Assembly: GCF_025809055.1 (NCBI RefSeq) | Contig: NZ_CP075529.1 | Span: 744,001 to 808,000, forward strand | DNA length: 64,000 nucleotides | Reading direction: 5' to 3' | Source: Devosia sp. | GTDB lineage: Bacteria; Pseudomonadota; Alphaproteobacteria; Rhizobiales; Devosiaceae | Shown: positions 24,170-33,807 of the stretch, piece after piece | Position numbering within the stretch: position 1 is the stretch's first letter | Layout of the letters: every line of letters begins with the position of its first letter | Made by a program: the position numbers and the translations under genes | The notes under the pieces: model-generated | Database searches by the model: none | The model's input: only the letters and a program-made list of their open reading frames with translations | What the model was told of the DNA's origin: nothing

Positions 24170-25533
24170 CTGCCGTCGGCCTCGATCCGGCCATTGAACC
24201 GCTCGAGGAACATGGCCCGGTGGCGCGGATCGACACGCACGACAAAACTGGTGCCGCGCTCGTCGGGCTCACCGCGCAAGACGACCTCGGCATGGCTGTG
24301 TAGCCAGCCGATATCGGCCCCGGCGCTGTGCGGCACATGGACCTGATAGGTCCGGCTTTGCTCCCCCAGGGTTTTCTCGATGACCTCGAGCAGGTGATCC
24401 ACCCCCTGCCCGGTCTGCGCCGACAGCGGCACGCTGGTGACGACGGCCCCTGCGGGCTTTGCTGAGGCCAGGGCCAGCACGGGGTCTTCCAGAAGGTCGA
24501 CCTTGTTCCAGACTTCGACAATGGCAGTGTTTTCGGCGGACACGCCCAATTCATCGAGCACAGTCAGCACATCCTGCGCCTGCGCCGCGTGATCGGCATT
24601 GGCGATGTCGCGGACATGCAGGATGATATCGGCCTCGGTGACCTCTTCGAGGGTCGCGCGAAATGCCGCCACAAGATCGTGAGGCAGATCGGCGACGAAG
24701 CCCACGGTGTCGCTCAGCATGACTTCGCGGCCATGCGGCAGGGTGATCTTGCGCACGGTGGTGTCCAGGGTCGCAAAGAGCAGATCCTTGGCGAACACCC
24801 CTGCCCCGGTCAACCGATTGAACAGGCTCGATTTTCCGGCATTGGTATAGCCGACCAGCGCGACAATCGGGATCTGCGCCCTTGTGCGCTGGCGGCGCTG
24901 CTGTTCGCGGGTGCGCTTGACCTTTTCCAGGCGATCTTCGAGCAAAGCGATGCGCTCGCCGATCTGGCGGCGGTCGCTTTCGATCTGGGTTTCGCCCGGC
25001 CCGCCCATGAACCCCATGCCACCGCTGCCCCGCTGGCGTTCAAGGTGGGTCCAGGATCGCACCAGGCGGCCCTTCTGGTAGTTGAGATGCGCGAGTTCGA
25101 CCTGCAGCACGCCTTCGCGCGTCGCCGCCCGCTCCCCGAAAATCTCGAGGATCAGCGCAGTCCGGTCCAAAACCTTGGTGCCGGTTTCGCGCTCGAGATT
25201 GCGTTGCTGAATGGGGCTCAGGGCCGCATCGACGAGGAGCAGTTCAATCTCCTCGGACTTGGCCTTGTCGGCAAGCGTGGCGACCTGACCGGCCCCCAGA
25301 TAAGTGGCCGGCCTGATCTCGCGCAGTTTCAGCACATCCGAGAACACGACATTGAGCCCGATTGCGCCGGCAAGTCCGACGAATTCGGCCTCGCGCGCTT
25401 CTATGCCATGAAAGGAAGAGTTGCCCCGAAGATCGGGGCAGACAAGCGCGGCGCGCGTCGGCTGCGCCTGACGGTCAATAAAAGGCTTGGGGCCGCCCGA
25501 AGCGACGCCCCCATGCTCATCAAATTCGCCCAT
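24166..25533 (-). CDS. hflX: GTPase HflX (ribosome-associated)
   Basis: A 455-residue OBG-HflX GTPase that splits stalled or heat-damaged ribosomes. It has an N-terminal HflX domain with RPATYLGAGQVATLADKA, a coiled-coil linker (GGPGETQIESDRRQIGERIA), then G1 GYTNAGKSSLFN, G3 DTVGFVADLP and G4 NKVD. It starts 9 bases after hfq stops, the classical hfq-hflX pair. It converges with mazG. Confidence 0.96.
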   Translation of the reverse strand: MGEFDEHGGVASGGPKPFIDRQAQPTRAALVCPDLRGNSSFHGIEAREAEFVGLAGAIGLNVVFSDVLKLREIRPATYLGAGQVATLADKAKSEEIELLLVDAALSPIQQRNLERETGTKVLDRTALILEIFGERAATREGVLQVELAHLNYQKGRLVRSWTHLERQRGSGGMGFMGGPGETQIESDRRQIGERIALLEDRLEKVKRTREQQRRQRTRAQIPIVALVGYTNAGKSSLFNRLTGAGVFAKDLLFATLDTTVRKITLPHGREVMLSDTVGFVADLPHDLVAAFRATLEEVTEADIILHVRDIANADHAAQAQDVLTVLDELGVSAENTAIVEVWNKVDLLEDPVLALASAKPAGAVVTSVPLSAQTGQGVDHLLEVIEKTLGEQSRTYQVHVPHSAGADIGWLHSHAEVVLRGEPDERGTSFVVRVDPRHRAMFLERFNGRIEADGS

Positions 25534-25542
25534 TTTTATCCG

Positions 25543-25794
25543 TTAGTCGTGGTCTTGGTTCTGCTCGGGATCGAACAGCTGGATCGGTGCGCCAGGCATG
25601 ATCGTGGAGATCGCGTGCTTATAAACCAGCTGCGACTGGGCATCGCGACGAAGCAACAGACAGAAGTTGTCGAACCACGTGATGACGCCCTGCAATTTCA
25701 CGCCGTTCACCAGAAATATGGTGACCGGCACCTTCTGCTTCCGGACGTGATTAAGGAAGGAGTCCTGCAAGTTCTGCTGTTTCTCGCTGGGCAT
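25543..25794 (-). CDS. hfq: RNA chaperone Hfq
   Basis: An 83-residue Sm-like protein that pairs small RNAs with mRNAs. The Sm1 region QDSFLNHVRKQKVPVTIFLVNG and Sm2 LVYKHAISTIMP (YKHA) are intact. The C-terminal tail is short and acidic, as in other alphaproteobacteria. It lies after ntrX and before hflX, with a 184-base spacer upstream that may hold its own promoter. Confidence 0.98.
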   Translation of the reverse strand: MPSEKQQNLQDSFLNHVRKQKVPVTIFLVNGVKLQGVITWFDNFCLLLRRDAQSQLVYKHAISTIMPGAPIQLFDPEQNQDHD

Positions 25795-25978
25795 TGTATT
25801 GGCCTCTTCTCCGCGGCATTGAATGTCGCTGTTTTTGCTGCAATTGCTTGCTTTCCCGACATTCAGAGACTGCCGCCCAGTCCCTGAAGCAGGTCTTAGT
25901 CCTAGTACTATGGCACAGATGCAAAGGGCTGCCTACCGCCCAAGTTGCATAGCCAGACGCCGCTCGCGCGACGTCCCC

Positions 25979-27361
25979 TTAGAGCCCAAGAGACTTTATC
26001 TTGCGGTGCAAGGCGCTGCGCTCCATGCCGACAAACTCGGCGGTCTTGGAAATATTGCCGCCAAACCGCTCGATCTGCGCCAAGAGATATTGCCGCTCGA
26101 ACACCTCGCGGGCATCCCGCAGCGGCAGGCTCATCAGGTGCGCGGAGGCATCGGTATCGCCAACCGTCGGGAGGACCTCGCCGATATCGGACGGCAGCAT
26201 GGCGGCGGTGATGACGCCACCCTCGGGCTGTTGGTCTTTCATGAGAATGAGCAGCCGCTCGATGGAATTGCGCAATTGCCGCGCGTTTCCGGGCCATTCC
26301 TGGGCCTGGAGCACGGCCATGGCGTCGTCGCCGATAATCAGCCGCTGGAGGTTATGCATCCGGCAGATCTGCTCAATGAAGACGGAAACCAGAGGCGGAA
26401 CGTCCTCACGGCGCTCCCTGAGGGGGGTGAGCGGCAGCGGCACGATCGAGAGCCGGTGGAAAAGATCGGACCGAAACTCCCCGGCCTCGATCTGCGCGGC
26501 GACATTCTGCGAGCTGGACGAAATGATGCGCACGTCGATCGGCACGGCCTGCACACCGCCGACGCGGTTGAACCGGTTTTCGACCAATGTGCGCAACAGG
26601 GACGCCTGCACAGCCGCCGGCAGCGTCGTCACTTCCGAGAGATAAAGCGTGCCGCCATGCGCCCGCTCGAGCGCACCGACCTCGACCTTGAGCAGGCCAT
26701 TCTTTTCACGCGCCTCGCGGCCAAACAGCACCACCTGCACCTCTTCGGGTGCATAGAGCGAGGCGTTGATCTCGACGAACGGCGCATTGGCCCTGGGGCT
26801 GCGCTGGTGCACGAGGCGCGCCACCAGTCCCTTGCCGCTGCCGGACGAGCCGGAAATGAAGATACGCGAATTCGTTGGCGCCGATTTGTCGATCGTGGAC
26901 CGCACCTGCTGCAGCGACGGCGACAGGCCGACGAGTTCGGCGCTCTTGGAGACGGCGCGCTCCTTGAGCTCGGCCACCTCATTGCGCAGCCGTGTCGCCT
27001 CCATGGCGCGCTGGGTGATGTGCAGCAGCCGGTCGATCTTGAAGGGTTTCTCGATATAGTCGTAAGCACCGCGCCGGATCGCCGACACGGCCGTTTCCAC
27101 ATTGCCGTGGCCGGAAATCATGACCACCGGCATGTCGGGATGCTGGCTCTGGAATACGTCGAGCAATTGCAGCCCGTCGAGCCGCGACCCCTGCATCCAG
27201 ATATCCAGGAAGACCAGGCTCGGCCGGCGACGGGCAATTTCATTGAGACCGCTGTCCGCGTCGTGCGCCTGGCGGGTCTCAAAGCCTTCATCCTCAAGGA
27301 TGCCCGCGATCAGATCGCGGATATCGTCCTCGTCATCGATAATCAGAATGTCTAGTGCCAT
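25979..27361 (-). CDS. ntrX: Nitrogen assimilation response regulator NtrX
   Basis: A 460-residue response regulator paired with NtrY. The receiver has the acidic pair IDDEDD and phospho-acceptor Asp in LVFLDIWMQG (about residue 53). The AAA+ domain has Walker A GSSGSGKG. The C-terminal Fis-type helix-turn-helix is NISKTAEFVGMERSALHRKI. The sigma-54 contact loop GAFTGA is absent: the corresponding stretch reads FGREAREKNGLLKVEVGAL. It should therefore not act as a standard sigma-54 activator. It starts directly after the ntrY stop. Confidence 0.95.
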   Translation of the reverse strand: MALDILIIDDEDDIRDLIAGILEDEGFETRQAHDADSGLNEIARRRPSLVFLDIWMQGSRLDGLQLLDVFQSQHPDMPVVMISGHGNVETAVSAIRRGAYDYIEKPFKIDRLLHITQRAMEATRLRNEVAELKERAVSKSAELVGLSPSLQQVRSTIDKSAPTNSRIFISGSSGSGKGLVARLVHQRSPRANAPFVEINASLYAPEEVQVVLFGREAREKNGLLKVEVGALERAHGGTLYLSEVTTLPAAVQASLLRTLVENRFNRVGGVQAVPIDVRIISSSSQNVAAQIEAGEFRSDLFHRLSIVPLPLTPLRERREDVPPLVSVFIEQICRMHNLQRLIIGDDAMAVLQAQEWPGNARQLRNSIERLLILMKDQQPEGGVITAAMLPSDIGEVLPTVGDTDASAHLMSLPLRDAREVFERQYLLAQIERFGGNISKTAEFVGMERSALHRKIKSLGL

Positions 27362-29701
27362 CTACTTGTGAACAACCGCGTTCAGCAGCGGCTCCTCCTT
27401 TTGGTCCCGGTTTTCAGCGTCCGGGGCTATTTCGTCTTCGGTGGTATTCTTGGCCGGCGGGCGCAGCAGCAGCGTGAAGGTCACGCATGCGCCCACCCTG
27501 CCCTGCGCATCGGGTTCGGCATCGATCAGTTCGACAATGCCGCCATGCTGCTCGATAATTCTGGCAACGATGGCGAGCCCAAGTCCGGTTCCCTTCTCGC
27601 GGGTGGTCATATAGGGCTCAAGCAGCCGCTGGCGATTGTCCTTCGGCCACCCCTTGCCATTGTCGGACACGGCGATGCGGGCGTGGGATCCCTCGACATG
27701 GGCCTCCACGGTTATGGTGGGCTGCCAATCGGATGAAAGCTGAATATCTTCAAATGCTTCCACGGCGTTTTTGATCAGGTTCGTAAGCGTCTGCGACACC
27801 AGACGCGTATCGAACCAGGCGGCGATCGGCTCTTCCGGCAACAGCGTAACAATGGTTACTTCCGGCAGCCGTACGCTCTCGAGGAACACCGCCTGTCGAA
27901 CCGTGTCGCTGAGATCCGCCATTTCGGGCGCTGACTCGGGCATCCGCGCAAAGGCGGAGAACTCGTCGACCATTCGTCCGATATCGCCGACCTGGCGCAC
28001 GATGGTGTTGATGCACTTCTCGAAAACCTCGCGATCGTCTTCGAGCTTGTTGCCGTACCGTCGCCGCAACCGCTCGGCCGACAGCTGGATGGGCGTGAGC
28101 GGGTTCTTGATCTCGTGGGCAATGCGCCGCGCCACGTCGGCCCAGGCGCTTGTCCGCTGTGCCGATTCGAGGTCGGTGATGTCGTCGAAGGTCAGGACAT
28201 AGCCCTTCGACTCGGTGATCGAGCCTTCCCGGGTGAGCTGCGCCTGGTAGATCCTGCGGTTGGTCTCGTTGCCGAGCTGGATCTGGTCGCGCACCTGGCC
28301 ACGGCGCGCCGACCGGGCTTTTTCCATGGTCGGGGCGATTTCGGGGAGCACCTCTTCCATGCGCTCGCCCATGAGCTCGATTTCGGTCTTGCCGAGCATT
28401 TCGCAGGCGCGCGCATTGACCAGGGTAATCGCCCCGAACGGATCGAGGCCGATGATCCCTGCCGACACGCCTTCCACCACGGCTTCGGTAAACTGCCGTC
28501 GCTTTTCGATCACTTCATTGGCCTGCAACAGCGCCTCGCGCTGGTGTCTGAGCTGTTCCGTCATCCTGTTGAAGCCGTTGGACAGGTCGCGCAGGTCGCC
28601 CCTGCCCTCCTGCACCGGTACCTGAACATCAAGGTCCCCGGCACTCACGCGGCGCGAGGCGACCATGAGATTTCGGATGGGGTCGACAAACCGGTTCGCC
28701 AAGGCAATGCCGATCCAGAGTGCGGCCAGCAGCAACACCACGGCCAACCCGACATACATGATGGTGAAGGTGATCTGGAAAACCAGCCGGTTGGAGGCGT
28801 ATTCCCGGTATTCAGTGATGTTCTCGTCAGTGAGCCGCATATAAGCGAGCACTTCGGCATCAACGGGCCGCGCGACGAAGAGATAGACGTCGTCATATCC
28901 GCGCAGCTTCACAACCGAGCCGACGAGGTTGGTCGTGCCCGGCGCGATCGCCGTCGGAATGCCCTCCACCACGCCCTGCGTGATCCCGGTGGGCAATTTG
29001 GGATAAGCGCCGGCGACGTTGATCTGGGCCCGGATCAGCGTTTCGCCATTTTCGTCGATGAGCGAGGTGAAGGGCAGCGAGCGCGTCACCGCCAGGGCCG
29101 TCAGGATGCGCTCGAAGCGTTCCCCGCCTTCTTCGAAAATGGCGTGTGCCTGCTCCAATTCGGTTGCCACCCAGATGATGTCGTCACGCAGCACCTGGGC
29201 GTGCTCGAGCATGTAGGACCGCGCCACCAGCCGCGAGCTCTCCACCATCGCCCTTGTGCGCTCGGAGAACCACTGATCCAACCCCTGATTGAGGGCAATG
29301 GTGGCCACGACTGCAACGAGAGCTGCCGGCACACCGGCCACGAAGGCAAACATAGCAACCATGCGCACCTGCAGCCCCGCGCCGGGCTGGCGCCGCATAC
29401 GCGCCTGAACCAGCAGCACGGCCTCAGTGACCACGAGGGCGATCACCAGCAGCACCAGCACGCCGGTGACGATCCAGATCACCGTCCAGACCGTTGCCGA
29501 CGGCTCGATATTGGTTGTGCCGGACAGAATCAGGAACGACAGTGATGACATCAGCACCGAGGCAAAGACCACGATGAAGCCGAGAATGCGCAGCGGGCCA
29601 TTCTGCATGGCGCCCAGCCGCACCCGTCCGGCCGGCTTGCTATTATCGGCCGGACGCGGGCTCTCAGGCTGCGTATCGTTGGCCGAAGCCGCTTCCGTCA
29701 T
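27362..29701 (-). CDS. ntrY: Nitrogen regulation sensor histidine kinase NtrY
   Basis: A 779-residue membrane kinase. Several N-terminal membrane helices (GFIVVFASVLMSSLSFLILS and following) flank a periplasmic part. Then come HAMP (IALANRFVDPIRNLMVASRR), PAS (VVEGVSAGIIGLDPFGAITL), the dimerisation and phosphoacceptor box ARRIAHEIKNPLTPIQLSAE, and the ATPase boxes VSDNGKGWP and GTGLGLAI. I use ATG 29701 (MTEAASAND), since the 22-codon extension lacks features. It adjoins ntrX. Confidence 0.95.
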   Translation of the reverse strand: MTEAASANDTQPESPRPADNSKPAGRVRLGAMQNGPLRILGFIVVFASVLMSSLSFLILSGTTNIEPSATVWTVIWIVTGVLVLLVIALVVTEAVLLVQARMRRQPGAGLQVRMVAMFAFVAGVPAALVAVVATIALNQGLDQWFSERTRAMVESSRLVARSYMLEHAQVLRDDIIWVATELEQAHAIFEEGGERFERILTALAVTRSLPFTSLIDENGETLIRAQINVAGAYPKLPTGITQGVVEGIPTAIAPGTTNLVGSVVKLRGYDDVYLFVARPVDAEVLAYMRLTDENITEYREYASNRLVFQITFTIMYVGLAVVLLLAALWIGIALANRFVDPIRNLMVASRRVSAGDLDVQVPVQEGRGDLRDLSNGFNRMTEQLRHQREALLQANEVIEKRRQFTEAVVEGVSAGIIGLDPFGAITLVNARACEMLGKTEIELMGERMEEVLPEIAPTMEKARSARRGQVRDQIQLGNETNRRIYQAQLTREGSITESKGYVLTFDDITDLESAQRTSAWADVARRIAHEIKNPLTPIQLSAERLRRRYGNKLEDDREVFEKCINTIVRQVGDIGRMVDEFSAFARMPESAPEMADLSDTVRQAVFLESVRLPEVTIVTLLPEEPIAAWFDTRLVSQTLTNLIKNAVEAFEDIQLSSDWQPTITVEAHVEGSHARIAVSDNGKGWPKDNRQRLLEPYMTTREKGTGLGLAIVARIIEQHGGIVELIDAEPDAQGRVGACVTFTLLLRPPAKNTTEDEIAPDAENRDQKEEPLLNAVVHK

Positions 29702-30048
29702 TGGCCGAAATAACCCTCTGCCTCGTCTCTGCGTTGAGCGGCGACAGGCGAAAAGTCGACTGCGCACCGGTCATGCCGACAAAGCCTGACCCAATTCGCC
29801 CGACCCTTCAAGACAATTGTTGCTAAAATGTGACACTTGGCTGCGACGAGAAAACGCTCCAGTGGAGCGTTTTCCGCAGCCAAGGCCATGAGAGCTACGC
29901 TCGAATGGCACGAAAACTCCGGCCGGCTGTGCCGACGAAATTGCGCCAGCAGAGCGGATTTTGGGAGACGACGCCATGGGAGAACTACGCGCGCAGGGCC
30001 CAGACGCGGGCCTCATGCGATACCACCGGCATCGCGACAATATCCCGC
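29702..30048. other. Spacer between ntrC and ntrY (347 bp)
   Basis: No credible gene. The left part should contain the ntrY leader. The centre holds the compound hairpin and conserved arm of the family A repeat (29839-29909). The rest shows no recognisable feature. Confidence 0.6.
29839..29909. repeat. REP-like palindromic element, family A, copy 2
   Basis: A two-level stem: outer GGCTGCG/CGCAGCC and inner GAAAACGCTCC/GGAGCGTTTTC around AGT (29839-29881). The conserved 28-base arm follows at 29882-29909 (AAGGCCATGAGAGCTA...). It is inverted relative to copy 1 at 20555-20614. Read on the minus strand, the hairpin stands between ntrC and ntrY and might terminate or attenuate transcription. Confidence 0.72.
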
Positions 30049-31497
30049 TCAACCGCCCCGGCGGCTATGCTTCACGATCTCGATACTGTGTGTGCGGATC
30101 TTCTTGCGCAGGGTATTGCGATTGAGCCCGAGCAGGTCGGCTGCCTTGATCTGGTTGCCGCCGCAGGCATTGAGCGCCATGGCGATCAGAGGGGCCTCCA
30201 CCTTGTCGATGACGCGCTGATAGAGCCCCGCAGGCGGCAGGTTGGGCTCGTATTCGCGCAGGAGCTGGCCAACATGCGTTTCCACCGCTGTGGACACGTC
30301 CACCGGCCCGCCCGCGGCAGAGCTGGCCGGGCGATCGGCAATGTTCAGCTCGTTCTGAACGATTTCGACCGAAATCTGCTCGTCGGCATAGAGCGCCGAA
30401 AGCCGCCGGACGAGGTTTTCCAACTCGCGAATATTGCCCGGCCAGGAATAGTTCTGCATCAGCCGGATCGCTTCCGGCGACACCGATTTCATCGGCTCGC
30501 CTTCACGCAAGGCATCGCGTAGGAAGTGCTGCACCAGGTCCGCGATATCATCGATGCGTTCGCGCAGGGGTGGCAGCCGGATGGGAACGACGTTGAGCCG
30601 ATAGTAAAGATCCTCGCGGAACAGGCCCTGCCGGATCATCTGGCTGAGGTCGCGATGGGTCGCCGCCACGATACGCACATTGGTCTTGATGGCGCTGCGC
30701 CCGCCGACCATCGTGTATTCGCCTTCCTGCAGCACGCGCAGCAGGCGCGTCTGGGCATCCATCGGCATATCGCCGATTTCGTCCAGGAACAGTGTGCCAC
30801 CCTCGGCCTGCTCGAAGCGGCCGGAGGATCGGGTATTGGCGCCGGTAAAGGCGCCCTTTTCGTGCCCGAAGAGCTCGGCCTCGATGAGATCGCGCGGGAT
30901 GGCGGCCATGTTGATCGCCACGAACGGACCATTGCGCCGCTTGCCGAAGTCATGCAGCGCGCGGGCCACAAGTTCCTTGCCGGTGCCGCTCTCGCCAGTG
31001 ATCATCACAGTGAGATCGGTCTGCATCAGCCGTGCAAGGGCCCGGTAGATATCCTGCATGGCGGTCGACCGGCCCACCAGGGGCATGGTCTCTCCCGCCT
31101 CCTCGCTCTTGCGGTCTGCGGTGGTCGGCTTCTTCGCATCGGCCAGCGCCCGAGCCACGACCGATAGCACCTCGGTGATGTCGAACGGCTTGGGCAGGTA
31201 TTCATAGGCGCCGACCTCGGAGGCCCGGATCGCCGTCATGAAGGTGTTCTGCGCGCTCATCACGATCATGGGCAGATCGGGTCGCAGCTTCTTGATCTTG
31301 GGCATCACCTCGAACGCATTGCCGTCCGGCATGGCCACGTCGGTGATGAGAATGTCCCCCTCGCCGCGGCTTACCCAGTTCCACATGGTCGAGATATTGC
31401 CCGTTGGCCTGACTTCATATCCGGCGCGCGTCAGCGCCTGGTTGAGCACCATGCGGATCGCGGCATCATCATCGGCGAGCAAAACGACGTGGCTCAT
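30049..31497 (-). CDS. ntrC: Nitrogen regulation protein NR(I), NtrC
   Basis: A 482-residue sigma-54 activator. The receiver has LLADDDAAIR and phospho-acceptor Asp in ILITDVAMPDG (about residue 54). The AAA+ domain has Walker A GESGTGKE, the sigma-54 loop GAFTGA and Walker B GGTLFLDEIGD. The C-terminal Fis helix-turn-helix is NQIKAADLLGLNRNTLRKKI. The ATG overlaps the ntrB stop as ATGA. It controls genes for growth on poor nitrogen sources when phosphorylated by NtrB. Confidence 0.97.
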   Translation of the reverse strand: MSHVVLLADDDAAIRMVLNQALTRAGYEVRPTGNISTMWNWVSRGEGDILITDVAMPDGNAFEVMPKIKKLRPDLPMIVMSAQNTFMTAIRASEVGAYEYLPKPFDITEVLSVVARALADAKKPTTADRKSEEAGETMPLVGRSTAMQDIYRALARLMQTDLTVMITGESGTGKELVARALHDFGKRRNGPFVAINMAAIPRDLIEAELFGHEKGAFTGANTRSSGRFEQAEGGTLFLDEIGDMPMDAQTRLLRVLQEGEYTMVGGRSAIKTNVRIVAATHRDLSQMIRQGLFREDLYYRLNVVPIRLPPLRERIDDIADLVQHFLRDALREGEPMKSVSPEAIRLMQNYSWPGNIRELENLVRRLSALYADEQISVEIVQNELNIADRPASSAAGGPVDVSTAVETHVGQLLREYEPNLPPAGLYQRVIDKVEAPLIAMALNACGGNQIKAADLLGLNRNTLRKKIRTHSIEIVKHSRRGG

Positions 31498-32633
31498 TCA
31501 GGCGAACCCTTTTCGGCTTCGGCGGGAGACTGGAGTGCGCCACTGGCGACCGGCAGCAGGATGCGGAACTTGGTTCGGCCCGGACGGCTGTCGCAATCGA
31601 TGACGCCGCCGTGGTCGCCCACGATCTTGGCGACAAGGGCAAGGCCAAGGCCCGAGCCATTGGTTTTGGTGGTCACGAAGGGATCGAACAGAAACGGCAG
31701 GATGTCCGGTGGCACGCCGGGGCCGTTGTCCTCGATGACGATTTCGAGCGGCAGCGAAATACGCTCCGACACACCGGCAACGCTGATACGGATACCCGGC
31801 CGAAAGGCAGTGGTCAGCTTGATTTCAGGTTTCTGAGTGCGTTCAAGGGCTTCCGAGGCATTCTTTATCAGATTGAGAAAGACCTGGATCAGCTGGTCGC
31901 GATTGCCGAGCACCGGCGGCAGGGACGGATCATATTCCTCGGCAAAGGCGATTCCGCGGGCGACGCCGTTGCGGGCCAGGAGCTTCACCCGGTCCAGGAC
32001 CACGTGAATATTGATCGGCTCGCGCTCGAGCGGCCGCTCGTCGCCGAACACCTCCACGCGGTCGAGGAGGCCCACGATGCGATCGGTTTCATCGCGTATG
32101 AGCCGGGCCAGCGGGATTTCGTCCGCCGGTACGGATTGTTCAAGCAGCTGCGCCGCGCCCCGGATGCCGGAAAGCGGATTCTTGATTTCGTGCGCCAGCA
32201 TTGATGCAAGGCCGGTGACCGACCGCGCGGCGCCGCGCGACACCATCTGCCGGTCAATCTTGTCGGCCATGGTGCGTTCCTGGATCAGCACTGCGACGCG
32301 CCCGTCGGTTTCTGACAGGGGGCTGGCAAAGACATCCGCGATCCGCTCGTCGCCAAAACGGGACGAACCCACGCGCACCCGATATTCCGTCATCGGCGCG
32401 CGCCGCGACAATACGGTCTCGACCAGGGTGATGATCGGCGAGCCGAAGGCAATGAGGTCGTCCAGCGTCTGGCGCGTGAGCACGCTCAGCGAGGCGCCAA
32501 AGAAGGCTTCGGCCGCATAATTGGCAAAGGTCACGCGCCGCGTATCGTCCAGCACCATCACCGGCTGCGGCAAGGCCTGCAGCACCGCACGCGCCGGGAG
32601 GTCATCTCCGGCCTGAGACTTTGCCCCACTCAT
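31494..32633 (-). CDS. ntrB: Nitrogen regulation sensor kinase NR(II), NtrB
   Basis: A 379-residue soluble histidine kinase and phosphatase for NtrC, controlled by PII. It has an N-terminal PAS domain (VLQALPQPVMVLDDTRRVTF), the H box ASMLAHEIKNPLSGIRGAAQ, and ATPase boxes EDNGPGVP and GSGLGLALVAKI. I choose ATG 32633, which overlaps the dusB stop and has GGAGGGC nine bases upstream, over the ATG five codons earlier. Confidence 0.96.
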   Translation of the reverse strand: MSGAKSQAGDDLPARAVLQALPQPVMVLDDTRRVTFANYAAEAFFGASLSVLTRQTLDDLIAFGSPIITLVETVLSRRAPMTEYRVRVGSSRFGDERIADVFASPLSETDGRVAVLIQERTMADKIDRQMVSRGAARSVTGLASMLAHEIKNPLSGIRGAAQLLEQSVPADEIPLARLIRDETDRIVGLLDRVEVFGDERPLEREPINIHVVLDRVKLLARNGVARGIAFAEEYDPSLPPVLGNRDQLIQVFLNLIKNASEALERTQKPEIKLTTAFRPGIRISVAGVSERISLPLEIVIEDNGPGVPPDILPFLFDPFVTTKTNGSGLGLALVAKIVGDHGGVIDCDSRPGRTKFRILLPVASGALQSPAEAEKGSPE

Positions 32634-33631
32634 GCCGCTGCCCTCCATTCGCCGGAAAACAGCCGCCCGATCATGTCGATCACGTCGCTGGGCTGGTCAT
32701 TGTCGAGAAATTGGCGCCGCGTGGCTTTGTCGAGATCGAGGCCGGCGGCCTCCGCATACCAATCGAGGTGCTTGCGGGCTGCGCGCAACCCGACTTCTGT
32801 GCCGTATTCGATCAACATCTCTTCGTAATGGGTGCGAATGAGGGTCACGAGAGCATTCCCTTGCGGCGTCTCCGGACCGGATGCGCCCTGGAGTCCCGCA
32901 CCGATCTGCCCCACGCGCCAGGGCTGCCCCTGCGCACCACGCCCAAGCATGACGGCCGAGGCTCCCGACTGCTCCAGGGCCTCGCGTGCCGTGGCGAGAT
33001 CGGTAATGTCCCCATTGACCACTACCGGCACAGGCACCGCCTCGACGACTTCCCGCACCAGGGTCCAGCGCGCCTGCCCCTTGTAAAACTGCTGCCGGGT
33101 GCGGCCATGGACCGTGATCATCTGCGCGCCGGCATCCACGGCCAGCCGCGCGATCAGTGGCGCATTGAGGCTTTCGTCGTCCCAACCCAGCCGCATCTTG
33201 ACCGTCACCGGCCGCGACGTCGCGCCAACGACAGCTTCGACGATGGCCAGAGCCTGATCTGGAACGCGCATCAGCGCGGAGCCGGCATAGCCGGTGGTCA
33301 CGCGCTTTGCCGGGCAGCCGAAATTGATGTCGATGATGTCGGCGCCGCTCGCTTCGGCAATGCGCGCGCCTTCGGCCATCCAGCGGGGCTCGCAACCAGC
33401 CAGTTGGACGACATGCGGCAATGACCCGGCGCGCCCAAGCTTGCGGACCATGTCGTGGTGACCGGTGCTGAGGGCGGCGCTGGCAACCATCTCGGAAACC
33501 ACCAGACCAGCACCAAAGCGTTCGGCGATTTCCCGGAATGAGCGATCAGTAATCCCGGCCATGGGAGCCAGGAAGGCGCGATTGCGAACCGTATGACCAC
33601 CAATGCTCAATGAGAAGGCATTCGCCGACAA
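32630..33631 (-). CDS. dusB: tRNA-dihydrouridine synthase DusB (NifR3 family)
   Basis: A 333-residue FMN enzyme that reduces uridines in the tRNA D-loop. The opening AFLAPMAGITDRSFREIAER, the catalytic Cys in DINFGCPAKRV, and TVKMRLGWDDE and TVHGRTRQQFYKG for FMN and tRNA contacts are all conserved. It is first in the dusB-ntrB-ntrC operon, an arrangement known from many Proteobacteria (nifR3-ntrBC). It is divergent from ispDF. Confidence 0.96.
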   Translation of the reverse strand: MSANAFSLSIGGHTVRNRAFLAPMAGITDRSFREIAERFGAGLVVSEMVASAALSTGHHDMVRKLGRAGSLPHVVQLAGCEPRWMAEGARIAEASGADIIDINFGCPAKRVTTGYAGSALMRVPDQALAIVEAVVGATSRPVTVKMRLGWDDESLNAPLIARLAVDAGAQMITVHGRTRQQFYKGQARWTLVREVVEAVPVPVVVNGDITDLATAREALEQSGASAVMLGRGAQGQPWRVGQIGAGLQGASGPETPQGNALVTLIRTHYEEMLIEYGTEVGLRAARKHLDWYAEAAGLDLDKATRRQFLDNDQPSDVIDMIGRLFSGEWRAAA

Positions 33632-33807
33632 TCAATTGCCCCAGAAATGTTCACTTACAAATGGATGCCCGCACAATAGTCAATTGCGCGGGTCACGCAA
33701 CCACTCCAGTGGTGTTCGGGCATGTAAATCAGCCCTGCTCTTGCCGCATGACGGCGGCTTGGCTAGACGATAGTCAGACTGCCACTTGTTCAGAGCGTTT
33801 CCAGACT

